This document shows, piece after piece, positions 8,467 to 16,858 of a stretch of 64,000 bases of DNA. Location of the stretch: assembly GCA_965652395.1 (NCBI GenBank), contig CBFGUW010000010.1, positions 67,153 through 131,152 on the forward strand. Direction: 5' to 3'. This stretch comes from Saccharospirillum sp965652395 (GTDB taxonomy: Bacteria; Pseudomonadota; Gammaproteobacteria; Pseudomonadales; Natronospirillaceae). The notes below the pieces were generated by a model. That model ran no database searches. It saw only the letters and a program-made list of their open reading frames with translations, and was not told the DNA's origin. The position numbers and the translations under genes are program-made. How positions within the stretch are numbered: position 1 is the stretch's first letter; the number at the start of each line of letters is the position of its first letter.

Positions 8467-9525
8467 ATGCGACAAAAATTGGAGAACCGTTCTTTTCTGT
8501 TGATGCTGTTGGCTGTGTCGGTGGCATTTGGCCTGGTGTTGGAACCGTTCTGGGGCGCTATCTTTTGGGCAGCGGCCGTAGCGGTCATCTTTTATCCACT
8601 GCAGAATTATTTTCTGCGCAAGTTCGGCAACCGCCGCAATCTGGCGGCGTTGACCACTCTGTTGTGCTGCGTTCTGGTCGTGGTGATTCCGGTCATTTTG
8701 ATTGTGCTGCAGGTGGTGCAGGAAGCCATCGGTCTTTATCAGTCCATCCAACAGGGTGAACTGACTCCCGGTGCCTACCTCGACCAGATAAGAACCGCTT
8801 TTCCGGTGATCCCTGAATTCCTGGACCGCATCGGGGTCGATACCGAGAACATCCGCGAACGGCTGTCGGCGTTCGCGGTGTCCGCCAGCCGCTACCTGGC
8901 CCAGGAGACCCTGACGGTCGGCCAGAATATGGTCAGTTTTGTACTGAACCTCTGTTTGATGCTTTATCTGGCGTTCTTCCTGCTGCGTGACGGCCACACC
9001 CTGGTCGCTCTGCTGGTCAAGGCGCTGCCGCTGGGTGATGAACGTGAACACCGCCTCTTCGCCAAGTTCGCCGAAGTGACCCGCGCGACGGTGAAAGGCA
9101 ACCTGCTGGTGGCCATGGTCCAAGGGGCTCTCGGTGGCATCATTTTCTGGATTCTGGGTTTGCCAGCGGCGGTGTTGTGGGGGGTCTTGATGGCGGTATT
9201 GTCATTGATACCGGCGGTTGGCGCAGCCCTGGTTTGGGCACCGGCGGCTATCTATCTGTTCGCCGTGGGCAGTTGGATATCCGGGACGGTCCTGGTGCTA
9301 TTCGGGGTGCTGGTCATCGGTCTGGCGGATAACGTGCTCCGGCCCATCCTGGTGGGGCGGGACACTAAATTGCCAGACTACATCGTGCTGTTTTCCACGC
9401 TGGGCGGCATCGCTTTGATGGGCATCAACGGTTTCGTACTTGGCCCCTTGGTCGCGGCCCTGTTCATGACTTTCTGGGACATCTTCATGATCGAATTCAA
9501 CGACGAGAACGCCTCGCCGTATTGA
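8467..9525 (+). CDS. AI-2E family transporter (PerM/YdiK-like)
   Basis: The 352-residue membrane protein has the layout of the AI-2E/UPF0118 family: two N-terminal helices (to about residue 60), a soluble helical segment around residues 95-145, then five or more helices with GLPAAVLWGVLMAVLSLIPAVG and the conserved end region DNVLRPILVGR, LPDYIVLFSTLGGIALMG and FVLGPLVAALF. Members export AI-2 or act as Na+/H+ antiporters; most are uncharacterised, so the substrate is open. The ribosome site AATAAGGAAG is well placed before the ATG. Confidence 0.9.
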   Translation: MRQKLENRSFLLMLLAVSVAFGLVLEPFWGAIFWAAAVAVIFYPLQNYFLRKFGNRRNLAALTTLLCCVLVVVIPVILIVLQVVQEAIGLYQSIQQGELTPGAYLDQIRTAFPVIPEFLDRIGVDTENIRERLSAFAVSASRYLAQETLTVGQNMVSFVLNLCLMLYLAFFLLRDGHTLVALLVKALPLGDEREHRLFAKFAEVTRATVKGNLLVAMVQGALGGIIFWILGLPAAVLWGVLMAVLSLIPAVGAALVWAPAAIYLFAVGSWISGTVLVLFGVLVIGLADNVLRPILVGRDTKLPDYIVLFSTLGGIALMGINGFVLGPLVAALFMTFWDIFMIEFNDENASPY

Positions 9526-9555
9526 TTCGAACCCGTCAGGCTTCTCCAGGGGAGG

Positions 9556-10473
9556 TTAACCCCCGGCCGCCTGTTGAGCCTGGTTTCTCCCCCACAGTAA
9601 AAAGCCGATACCGCCAAGCAGTAGCGCGGCAGCGAGCATCAACCGGGCATCAAGACTTTCTCCAACCAGAATGACACCACCCAGGGCGGCGATCAATGGC
9701 ACGCTGAGTTGATAGACGCTGGCCTGAATGCCACTCAGGTAGGGCAGGGCGCTGTACCAGATAATGTAACCCAGGGCGGATGCCAGGGCGCCACTGGCAA
9801 CGGCAATCCAAAATCCAAACGGAGTGATGAGTATGTCGTCTATGAACGGCAGGAACAGCGGTATCACCAGAGGCGCGCAGCGCACAAAGTTGCCCGTGGT
9901 GTCGAGCATGGGTGTTTTCGAACCGCGACCGTTCAGCGTATAGAGACCCCAGGCCACGCCGCTGACGACCATCAACAGAAAACCGGTCACCGAAGGGGTG
10001 GTTAAACCCGGTAGGACCAGATAAACAAAGCCGCCAAGTGCGGCAAGAAACCCCATCCATTCCATGCTTCCCATGCGTTCGCCCCGTAACAGACTGATCA
10101 GAATCATTGTCAGCTGAACGGTACCGAATAGAATGAGTGCGCCGGTGGCAGTGTCGAGTTGCACATAGGCAAATGAAAAGGCGGCCGCATAGGCGAATAA
10201 ATAGAAGGCCCCTTTGTACGAGCCCGATTTCAACCAACCCGATGGCGCGAAACGTCGTTCTTTCAACGTCATCAAAAGTAACAGCATCAGGCCTCCCGAG
10301 ACCAACCGGGTGGCGGTGAAGGAGGCGGCGTCGATACTAAGGTCCCCCAACGCAAGGCGACACAAGACGGAATTGGCGGCAAAAGCGAGTAAGGCCAGGA
10401 GTGTGTAGCCGGTCAGGCGCCAGCGTGGCATGGAGTGCATATGACTTGGCTTGGTCAAAAGGTTGAGCCGCAC
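9556..10473 (-). CDS. EamA/DMT family transporter
   Basis: The frame encodes up to 305 residues with ten hydrophobic segments in two EamA repeats, a typical drug/metabolite exporter architecture (LRLALGDLSID-like start, second repeat from GFLLMVVSGVAWGLYTLNGRGS, ending VILVGESLDARLMLAAALLLGGIGFLLWGR). The start is uncertain: GTG at 10473 or ATG at 10431, neither with a strong ribosome site. The closing GESL motif and the C-terminal basic tail are usual. It converges on the AI-2E gene; its substrate is unknown. Confidence 0.88.
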   Translation of the reverse strand: MRLNLLTKPSHMHSMPRWRLTGYTLLALLAFAANSVLCRLALGDLSIDAASFTATRLVSGGLMLLLLMTLKERRFAPSGWLKSGSYKGAFYLFAYAAAFSFAYVQLDTATGALILFGTVQLTMILISLLRGERMGSMEWMGFLAALGGFVYLVLPGLTTPSVTGFLLMVVSGVAWGLYTLNGRGSKTPMLDTTGNFVRCAPLVIPLFLPFIDDILITPFGFWIAVASGALASALGYIIWYSALPYLSGIQASVYQLSVPLIAALGGVILVGESLDARLMLAAALLLGGIGFLLWGRNQAQQAAGG

Positions 10474-10521
10474 TATAGCCTGATTCGACCAGGGTGGGGA
10501 ATGGTCCCTCCCCGGCCAACG

Positions 10522-11238
10522 TTAAAGACCCCGGGTGCGTATGGTGTTGACGTTGTGGTTCATCAGGTGGCGTGCGAGGTACCGAAAAAGCCACTTTTTC
10601 GGTCCGCGAAGGTTGCTGCCCTGCTGTCGGTAAAAATCGTCGGGTTGGTTGAACACGCCAAAGTCGTCGGCGATGCCTTCTTTTTGGATATAGGTGGCGC
10701 TCCCCTGCCAATCGGTTTTCGGAGTGCTCAGGCAGCGGGTGGCGACACCATAGCCTTTGAATGTTTCACATTGACTCGCGAATTTCTTTTGCACCTGTTC
10801 CAGGTAGGGTTGGTCGAGTATGAAGCCTTCCAGGTCGATCCATTGCCCTTCGAAACACACTTCCACCCAACTGTGAATGATTCTCTCCGGCGCCAGATGA
10901 AACAGATAGAGCGGGATAGCGCCTTTTTGTAGTTCGTTGTAAATGGTGAAACCGTGAAAACGGCAGGGTATTCCCAGGGCGCGCAACAGCGCCATCAGCA
11001 GGGTGCCTTTGGTGTTGCATTGGCCATAACCGTCCGCCAGCACCTCGCTGGCTTTCAAGGTGTCGTCCCGGTTGTAGCCGAAGTGAATCTCATCGCGCAC
11101 AAAGTGATAGGCAGCGCCAATGGCATCGTAGGGGGTGAGCTTTCGCCAACCTCGATCTCTCACCAAGGTTTGGATGGACGTCTCGGTGAAATCCAGCATG
11201 GCGGTTTCTGCGAGGTAGGGCGCGGTATCTATGATCAT
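10522..11238 (-). CDS. Transglutaminase-like (papain-fold) protein
   Basis: The 238-residue protein contains a transglutaminase-like core at about residues 45-150. The catalytic cysteine is in YGQCNTKGTLLMALLRALGIP, the histidine in IHSWVEVCF and the aspartate in WIDLEGFILDQ, giving the expected Cys-His-Asp order. There is no signal peptide, so it is probably cytoplasmic. Family members act as proteases or transamidases on peptides; the target here is unknown. AGGACGACC precedes the ATG. Confidence 0.85.
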   Translation of the reverse strand: MIIDTAPYLAETAMLDFTETSIQTLVRDRGWRKLTPYDAIGAAYHFVRDEIHFGYNRDDTLKASEVLADGYGQCNTKGTLLMALLRALGIPCRFHGFTIYNELQKGAIPLYLFHLAPERIIHSWVEVCFEGQWIDLEGFILDQPYLEQVQKKFASQCETFKGYGVATRCLSTPKTDWQGSATYIQKEGIADDFGVFNQPDDFYRQQGSNLRGPKKWLFRYLARHLMNHNVNTIRTRGL

Positions 11239-11290
11239 TTTGGTCGTCCTGCAATGGCGTTGATGCCATCTTAGGAAACGCTGGGAACCC

Positions 11291-12034
11291 TCACTTGTAT
11301 AAACCGGCTGCGAACAGTTGTTTTGCCTCGCGAATGGAAAGACCGAAGGTGCCGCGAAAGGTTTTACTCAGGTGGGCGCTGTCGGAAAACCCGGCCAGAT
11401 GAGCGGCATCCGTCGCCGAATGGCCCGCGACCAGGGCATTTAGTGCGCATTGCAGGCGCTTCCAGCGCAGATAGGGGCGCCACGCCACGCCGACTTCCAT
11501 ACGAAAGAGATGCAGGAAACGGCTCTCCGACAGATCTGATCTGTTGGCGACGCTGCGCGCGCTCCAGTGTTGGTCAGGCTGGGGATGTTGATGAAAGTCT
11601 GCTTCAAGATCGTTCAGTACCGTTGCGATGCGGGCATCCGAAACCGGTCGCTGCGCCAATGGGTCTGCTTCGGGAGTGCCCACCCATTGCCACAGGCTGG
11701 CGACGGCTTCCATTGCTGTCTTGGGTTCGACCCATTCAGATTCCGTCAACAGTGCCATTTCCCGGCCCGAGAGTCTGGCCGTCAGTCGCTCTCCTAAATT
11801 CGATTGCGGTTCAATCAACAGGACCCATCCTTCGGTCATGAATACCTCGTGTTCTATGCCGGAACCGATGAGCGTAGGACGACTGACGTCCTCCCGATTC
11901 AAGCGAGACAAGGCTTCGGGGGAAGGGCATAGCAATTGGATGGCGTCGTGAGCGTGGCGGTCGGCCCGCATCTGGTTGACCCGAAACGCCAGCACCTGGG
12001 GTGTCAGCCAGACTTGAGTGGATAGCGTGGTCAT
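11291..12034 (-). CDS. AraC family transcriptional regulator
   Basis: The 247-residue protein ends in an AraC-type double helix-turn-helix (about residues 145-240), with RSVANRSDLSESRFLHLFRMEVGVAWRPYLRWKRLQ and then ATDAAHLAGFSDSAHLSKTF, split here only for description. The N-terminal half is a short cupin-like sensor. Its start overlaps the stop of mtgA by 4 bases, so it is translated from the mtgA transcript. No target gene is apparent. Confidence 0.9.
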   Translation of the reverse strand: MTTLSTQVWLTPQVLAFRVNQMRADRHAHDAIQLLCPSPEALSRLNREDVSRPTLIGSGIEHEVFMTEGWVLLIEPQSNLGERLTARLSGREMALLTESEWVEPKTAMEAVASLWQWVGTPEADPLAQRPVSDARIATVLNDLEADFHQHPQPDQHWSARSVANRSDLSESRFLHLFRMEVGVAWRPYLRWKRLQCALNALVAGHSATDAAHLAGFSDSAHLSKTFRGTFGLSIREAKQLFAAGLYK

Positions 12035-12732
12035 TTGATAACCGTAGCCAGATATTGGCTACCGCCCAGGTAACCGATCGCATGCTGGATGGTCAGCGCC
12101 CGCTGGTAGACATAACTCGATGGTTGGCTGGCGGACATCCGTTTGGGGTTCGGTAAAACAGCGGCCAGCAATGCCGCTTCCCGCTCGGTCAGGCGGTCCG
12201 GTGTTTTGTTGAAGTGGTAGTCGCTGGCTTCGGCGACCCCGAAGACGCCGGGGCCGAACTCGACGACATTGAGATAGACCTCAAGGATGCGTTCCTTGGG
12301 CCAGGTGAGCTCGATCCAGAAGGTCAGCCAGGCTTCGAGACCTTTGCGGAACAGGCTGCGGCCAGGCCAGAGATAGAGGTTTTTCGCCAACTGCTGGGTC
12401 AGAGTGCTCGCGCCTCTGGTACGGCTGCGGTCTTCGTTGAGGGCTTTCGCTATGGCTTCGAAATCGAAACCGAAATGGTTTGGGAATTTCTGGTCTTCCG
12501 AGGCCACCACCGCTATGGGCATGACGGTGGCAATGTCTTCCAGAGGTACCCAACGGCTGCGCAGGGCTTCGTTTTCGGCATTGTCGTCCTGCAGGATAAA
12601 GGCGGTGGTGACTGGGTTGATCCAACGCATGGGCAGTGTCACCAACAGGCTCAGCAACAGAACGGAAACCACGGCATAGCCCAGTTGGCGCAGCAGGAGT
12701 TTCAGTTTTGGTACGGAAGCCTTGGGTGCCAT
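12031..12732 (-). CDS. mtgA: Monofunctional biosynthetic peptidoglycan transglycosylase
   Basis: The protein has 233 residues. One N-terminal membrane anchor (about residues 12-32) is followed by a GT51 glycosyltransferase domain. The catalytic glutamate is in ASEDQKFPNHFGFD, and RGASTLTQQLAKNLYLWPGR, RKGLEAWLTFWIE and KERILEVYLNVVEFGPG are the classic family motifs. It polymerises lipid II into glycan strands at the periplasmic face. The size fits MtgA rather than a penicillin-binding protein. It is followed by an overlapping AraC-family gene. Confidence 0.95.
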   Translation of the reverse strand: MAPKASVPKLKLLLRQLGYAVVSVLLLSLLVTLPMRWINPVTTAFILQDDNAENEALRSRWVPLEDIATVMPIAVVASEDQKFPNHFGFDFEAIAKALNEDRSRTRGASTLTQQLAKNLYLWPGRSLFRKGLEAWLTFWIELTWPKERILEVYLNVVEFGPGVFGVAEASDYHFNKTPDRLTEREAALLAAVLPNPKRMSASQPSSYVYQRALTIQHAIGYLGGSQYLATVIK

Positions 12733-12773
12733 GGGCGTGAATTTACATAGGGGGTTCGAAACGGGGAGGATAA

Positions 12774-12803
12774 AGAAAAGCCGGGCCTTCGTCGCGGCCC
12801 GGC
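12774..12803 (-). terminator. Intrinsic terminator of pitA
   Basis: Read on the minus strand, GCCGGGCC and GGCCCGGC (12780-12787 and 12796-12803) form a perfect 8-bp GC stem, followed by TTTTCTTTATCC. Confidence 0.85.
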
Positions 12804-12848
12804 ATCACACTTGGCGTTGTCTTTACGCCCTGTTAACGAAGCGAATCG

Positions 12849-14114
12849 TTAACCGAACATTCCCTTAAACATAAAGAAGAACAGGATGGAAAGAAGGGCA
12901 CCGGCTGGCAGGGTGACAATCCAACTGGCGACGATAGTGCCGATGACTCTCAGGTTCAGTGCGGATATGCCGCGTGCCAGGCCAACACCCAATACGGCTC
13001 CCACCAGGGTATGGGTGGTTGAAATCGGCAGACCGGTACCGGAGGCCATCACCACGGTGGTCCCGGCGGCGAGCTCTGCGGCGAAGCCCCGGCTGGGGGT
13101 CAGCTCGGTGATGCGGCGGCCGATGGTGCCCATCACTTTATAACCGAAGGTGGCCAGGCCGACGACAATGCCGCCGCCGCCCAACAATAATACCCAGGCG
13201 GGCATGGCGGATTGGGCGGCGATATTGCCATGGTTGGCGACCACACTCACCACGGCCGCAAGCGGGCCGACGGCGTTGGCGACGTCATTCGAGCCGTGGG
13301 CAAAGGCCATGGCGCAGGCTGTGAATACCATCAGAACCGCAAAAACGCGCTCAACCGAGGCGAAACGGAACTCACGGTCCGCTTCCGGGTCGGCCTTGAT
13401 GTTGCGCAGCATGATGATACCGAGGCCCATGACCAACGCACCAGCCCCGACCGCCACCAGCAGGCTTCCGAAAAAGGACAACGAGACGCCGACATGTTTC
13501 AGACCCTTCAGCAGTGTCACCATAGCGATGATGAAGCCGGTGAGGAACATATAAACGGGGACATAACGCTTGGCGTTGGCGAAAGGATCGTCGGTATTCA
13601 GAATCAGCTTGTAAACGGAACGGAAAATAATGAAGGCGATGGTGCCCGAGAGCAGAGGGGATACCACCCAGCTCATGACAATGGACGTTACTTTGCCCCA
13701 CTTCACATACTCGACGCCGATGCCGACAGCGGCGAAGCCCACTATGGCTCCAACAATGGAATGAGTGGTGGAGACCGGCCAGCCCATGTAGGAGGCGATC
13801 ACCAGCCAGATACCGGCTGCGAGCAGGGCGGATAACATGCCGTATACCAATAGTTCGGGGGATCCGGCCATCACATTGGAGTCGATGATGCCCTTGCGGA
13901 TGGTGCCGGTGACTTCGCCACCGGCTAGATAGGCCCCGGCGAATTCGAAGATCATGGCGATGATGATGGCTTGCTTGACGGTCAGGGCGCGGGAGCCCAC
14001 AGAAGTACCCATGGCATTGGCAACATCGTTCGCGCCGACGCCCCAGGCCATGAAAAATCCAAATACACAGGCAAGTAAGACGAACCATTGGCCGTATTCT
14101 GCAATGACGGTCAT
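12849..14114 (-). CDS. pitA: Low-affinity inorganic phosphate transporter, PiT family
   Basis: The ATG at 14114 has GAGGAA 7 bases upstream and gives 421 residues. The protein has two homologous PiT halves: GVGANDVANAMGTSVGSRAL near residue 25 and AHGSNDVANAVGPLAAVV near residue 275, each with the signature GxNDVAN. About ten to eleven membrane segments are seen. It imports metal-phosphate with protons. Upstream and probably cotranscribed is the DUF47 protein commonly paired with PiT carriers. Its neighbour is the pst operon, so two phosphate uptake systems lie side by side. Confidence 0.95.
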   Translation of the reverse strand: MTVIAEYGQWFVLLACVFGFFMAWGVGANDVANAMGTSVGSRALTVKQAIIIAMIFEFAGAYLAGGEVTGTIRKGIIDSNVMAGSPELLVYGMLSALLAAGIWLVIASYMGWPVSTTHSIVGAIVGFAAVGIGVEYVKWGKVTSIVMSWVVSPLLSGTIAFIIFRSVYKLILNTDDPFANAKRYVPVYMFLTGFIIAMVTLLKGLKHVGVSLSFFGSLLVAVGAGALVMGLGIIMLRNIKADPEADREFRFASVERVFAVLMVFTACAMAFAHGSNDVANAVGPLAAVVSVVANHGNIAAQSAMPAWVLLLGGGGIVVGLATFGYKVMGTIGRRITELTPSRGFAAELAAGTTVVMASGTGLPISTTHTLVGAVLGVGLARGISALNLRVIGTIVASWIVTLPAGALLSILFFFMFKGMFG

Positions 14115-14169
14115 GGGGTATTCCTCTATTCGAGTGGGCTTGGAATGACAGGCAACCCGTGCGGGCCTG

Positions 14170-14850
14170 TCAGCGGGCCAGAAGGATTTGCAATCGGGAA
14201 CCGACGCGCTGGGCGACATCGGCCAGATCGCCGATTAACTCGATGACCCTATACAGGAACATCACGTCAACCGGAGGATAATCCTTTTCCACCGCACGCA
14301 GCGCCTTACGAACTTTGATTTCGAGTTCATCGGCACGGTGCTCCTGATCGTCGAGCGCATTGAGCAAACGGCTGACCAGGCTGATTTCCTTGGTGCTGAA
14401 GCCTGTTTCGAACAGTTCATCCAGTTCGGCCAGGGCATCGGCGGCTTTCTTGCTGGTATCGATCGAGGACTGCAGATACTTGCGCATCAGCGGTTGGATC
14501 GATTCGGGGATGGACATTTCCCGGCCTACCATGACACCGGCGATGTCCTTGGCGCGGTTGGCTAGTCGGTCCTGCTGGGTCAACAGTTCCAGCAGGTCGG
14601 AGCGGGGAACGGGCATGAACAGGCTGTTGGGCAGGTGAACCCGGATGTCCTTTTTCAGCTTGTCGGCTTCGCCTTCAAGCTTGGCGATTTCCAGTCGGAG
14701 CTTCTCGGCGGCGTCGTAGTCGCCGGTCACGGCTGTGTCGTAAAAATCCATTAATCGTTCGGCACAGGCGTGGGCTTTCTGAATGTGCTCCTGCATGGGT
14801 TTGACCGGAGACCGGCCAAATAGAGCCATCAAGGGGCTATCGGCAGCCAT
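14170..14850 (-). CDS. PiT-associated PhoU-like protein (DUF47, TIGR00153)
   Basis: The ATG at 14850 (GAGGAA 7 bases upstream) gives 226 residues. The protein is all-helical with the DUF47 pattern: SPLMALFGRSPVKPMQEH at the start, EKLRLEIAKLEGEADKLK, VPRSDLLELLTQQDRLAN, and DVMFLYRVIELIGDLADVAQ at the end. DUF47 proteins are distant PhoU relatives usually encoded directly before pit, as here (56-base gap), and are thought to modulate the carrier. Confidence 0.92.
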   Translation of the reverse strand: MAADSPLMALFGRSPVKPMQEHIQKAHACAERLMDFYDTAVTGDYDAAEKLRLEIAKLEGEADKLKKDIRVHLPNSLFMPVPRSDLLELLTQQDRLANRAKDIAGVMVGREMSIPESIQPLMRKYLQSSIDTSKKAADALAELDELFETGFSTKEISLVSRLLNALDDQEHRADELEIKVRKALRAVEKDYPPVDVMFLYRVIELIGDLADVAQRVGSRLQILLAR

Positions 14851-14962
14851 ATTGCTTTCCTCTGTCGTATCCTCGTGGGCGGGCATTATAGAGGCAGCCT
14901 TTCGTAATAAAAACGTCAAATTTGAAGGAATTCACGTTTTCTTGGCCCATGCCGACGCCGCC

Positions 14963-15382
14963 TCAGTTGATCACCTCGGTGGTTTCCGCCTGTGGCAGCG
15001 GGCGGATACGGCGATTTTCATCGATGGCGACATACACAAATTCGGTTTCGGTCACCTTATGGCGTTCCTCGTCCTCCGGCATCCGACTCCAGACCTCGAC
15101 ACCGATACGGATGGAGCTGCGGCCCATGCCGAGAATCCGAGTGTAGCAGCAGATCACCGAACCCACCTTGACCGGGCGGACAAACGACATATCGCCGATG
15201 GCCATGGTCGTGGTGCGCCCCTGGGCAATGCGCCCGGCGGCGATGCAGGCGGCCATATCCATGTGGGTGACCAACCAACCGCCGGAAATATCGCCATTGC
15301 TGTTGGTATCTTTGGGTTGGGCGATCACGCGCAATTGCAGTTCGCCCCGGGGTGTCGGGTTCTTTTCGTCCAGTCGGGTCAT
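14963..15382 (-). CDS. yciA: Acyl-CoA thioesterase, YciA-type hotdog protein
   Basis: The 139-residue single-hotdog protein shows the YciA pattern: NSNGDISGGWLVTHMDMAA with the catalytic aspartate/asparagine region, ARGRIAQGRTTTMAIGDMSF-like second strand, and VKVGSVICCYTRILGMGRSS with the CoA-binding part. YciA hydrolyses a broad range of acyl-CoAs. It is divergent from the pst operon. It is ahead of the DUF47-pitA pair, with a 112-base gap. Confidence 0.9.
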   Translation of the reverse strand: MTRLDEKNPTPRGELQLRVIAQPKDTNSNGDISGGWLVTHMDMAACIAAGRIAQGRTTTMAIGDMSFVRPVKVGSVICCYTRILGMGRSSIRIGVEVWSRMPEDEERHKVTETEFVYVAIDENRRIRPLPQAETTEVIN

Positions 15383-15523
15383 GGGTCGGTGCAGCCAGCT
15401 TATTGTTGTAAGGTCCCGGGGAAGGCGGGATGGCGGCGATTATAACGATCCCGCCTCGCATTGAATACGGTGGATTCCGCCACCGGCATGCCTTTCCCAC
15501 CTCATGTGCTAACTTTGTGACGG

Positions 15524-15579
15524 CTGTAATATTGCTGTCATATTTAAGTCATACAGTTGTCACAACCGAGACCTAGGAT
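15524..15579 (+). promoter_or_regulatory. Pho-box promoter of the pst operon
   Basis: Four 7-base PhoB units repeat with an exact 11-base period: CTGTAAT (15524-15530), CTGTCAT (15535-15541), AAGTCAT (15546-15552) and TTGTCAC (15557-15563). Ten bases further is a -10-like TAGGAT (15574-15579), and there is no -35, as in PhoB-activated sigma70 promoters. PhoB itself is encoded at 26733-27440. Confidence 0.9.
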
Positions 15580-15676
15580 GCGTACCGAGCTTAGGGGGTC
15601 CTCTTGCCAGTCTGTCAACTGAACAGCTCGATGGCCAAAGGATACTCACTTCATAAATCAACTGGAGGTTTAACCA

Positions 15677-16714
15677 GTGTATAAGAAGATGTTTGGCACC
15701 GTTGTCGCCGCTGCTGCAACGCTGGCCGCCGTACAAGCCGAAGCCCGCGACCAGATCAGCATCGTGGGTTCGTCAACCGTATTCCCGTTCGCTACCGTCG
15801 TAGCCGAGCGTTTTGGTCAAACCACCTCTCACCCGACACCGACGATCGAGTCCACCGGCTCCGGCGGCGGCTTGAAATTGTTCTGTGAAGGCGTGGGCGA
15901 AAGTACGCCCGATATCACCAATGCCTCTCGTCGCATCAAGAGCTCCGAAGTGGAGCTCTGTGCCAAGAATGGTGTTGAAGAAATCGTTGAAGTGCTGATC
16001 GGCTACGATGGCATCGCGGTCGCCAACAGCGTTAACGGTCCTGACATGGACGTAACCCGCGGTGAATTGTTCCTGGCACTGGCCGAAACCGTGCCGAACC
16101 CGAATGGTTCCGGTCTGGTTTCCAACCCTTACACCAAGTGGAGCGACATTCGCAGCGACCTGCCCGATGCCGAAATCCGCGTATTCGGCCCGCCGCCGAC
16201 TTCCGGTACCCGTGACGCCTTCGTTGAGCTGGTCATGGAAGAAGGCTGTGCCGAATTCGATGCCATCGCCGCTCTGGAAGAGTCCGACGAAGACAAGTTC
16301 GATGAAGTGTGCGCCACCATGCGTGAAGATGGTGCTTTCATCGAAGCCGGTGAGAACGACACCCTGATCGTATCCCGTCTGGACAACGATCCTTCTGCTC
16401 TGGGTATCTTTGGTTTCTCTTTCCTGGATCAGAACTCCGATAAAGTGAAGAGCATCGGTGTTGAAGGTTCTTATGCCACCTTCGACCAGATTGCCGACGG
16501 TTCCTACCCGATCTCCCGCCCGCTGTACTTCTACGTGAAGAAAGCGCATGTTGGCGTGGTTCCGGGCATCGAGGAATACCTGGCTGAGTTCACCAGCCGC
16601 CGTGCGGTGGGTGACAATGGTTACCTGATCGACCGGGGTCTGATCCCGCTGTCCTCGGCTGAGTATGCTCGCATGAAGGACGCCGTGGACAACCTGAAAC
16701 CGCTGAAAATGTAA
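15677..16714 (+). CDS. pstS: Phosphate ABC transporter substrate-binding protein
   Basis: The 345-residue protein starts with GTG, with TGGAGG 10 bases upstream. A signal peptide (cleavage near AEARD) is followed by the phosphate-binding fold: SIVGSSTVFPF, ESTGSGGGLKLFCEG and GPPPTSGTRDAFVE, the last two contacting phosphate. It delivers phosphate to PstC-PstA. It is the first gene of pstSCAB-phoU under a strong Pho box. A terminator-like hairpin follows it, which should let pstS be expressed above the rest of the operon. Confidence 0.95.
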   Translation: MYKKMFGTVVAAAATLAAVQAEARDQISIVGSSTVFPFATVVAERFGQTTSHPTPTIESTGSGGGLKLFCEGVGESTPDITNASRRIKSSEVELCAKNGVEEIVEVLIGYDGIAVANSVNGPDMDVTRGELFLALAETVPNPNGSGLVSNPYTKWSDIRSDLPDAEIRVFGPPPTSGTRDAFVELVMEEGCAEFDAIAALEESDEDKFDEVCATMREDGAFIEAGENDTLIVSRLDNDPSALGIFGFSFLDQNSDKVKSIGVEGSYATFDQIADGSYPISRPLYFYVKKAHVGVVPGIEEYLAEFTSRRAVGDNGYLIDRGLIPLSSAEYARMKDAVDNLKPLKM

Positions 16715-16736
16715 TTAGCCGTTACATTGAAGCCCT

Positions 16737-16766
16737 GGGAGAGACCGGCCTGCCGGCTCTCCCTTT
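16737..16766 (+). terminator. Intercistronic hairpin between pstS and pstC
   Basis: GGGAGAGaCCGG and CCGGCTCTCCC form a long GC stem (16737-16763) followed by only TTTG. It is best read as a partial terminator or 3' stabiliser favouring pstS over the downstream genes. Confidence 0.65.
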
Positions 16767-16858
16767 GTCGTTTAACGGTTATTGAAAGAACCGCTGTTTC
16801 AGTTATTGCACTGCGATGCCTGAAACAGATGTTTTTGACCTGAAACTGGAGTGTGTTG

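Noticed and set aside
8386..9123. 245-residue frame antisense to the AI-2E permease gene
   Set aside because: Gln- and His-rich translation typical for the complement of a membrane-protein gene; the plus-strand gene has clear family motifs.
15773..16549. 258-residue frame antisense to pstS
   Set aside because: Shadow of a well-supported gene; no initiation signal.
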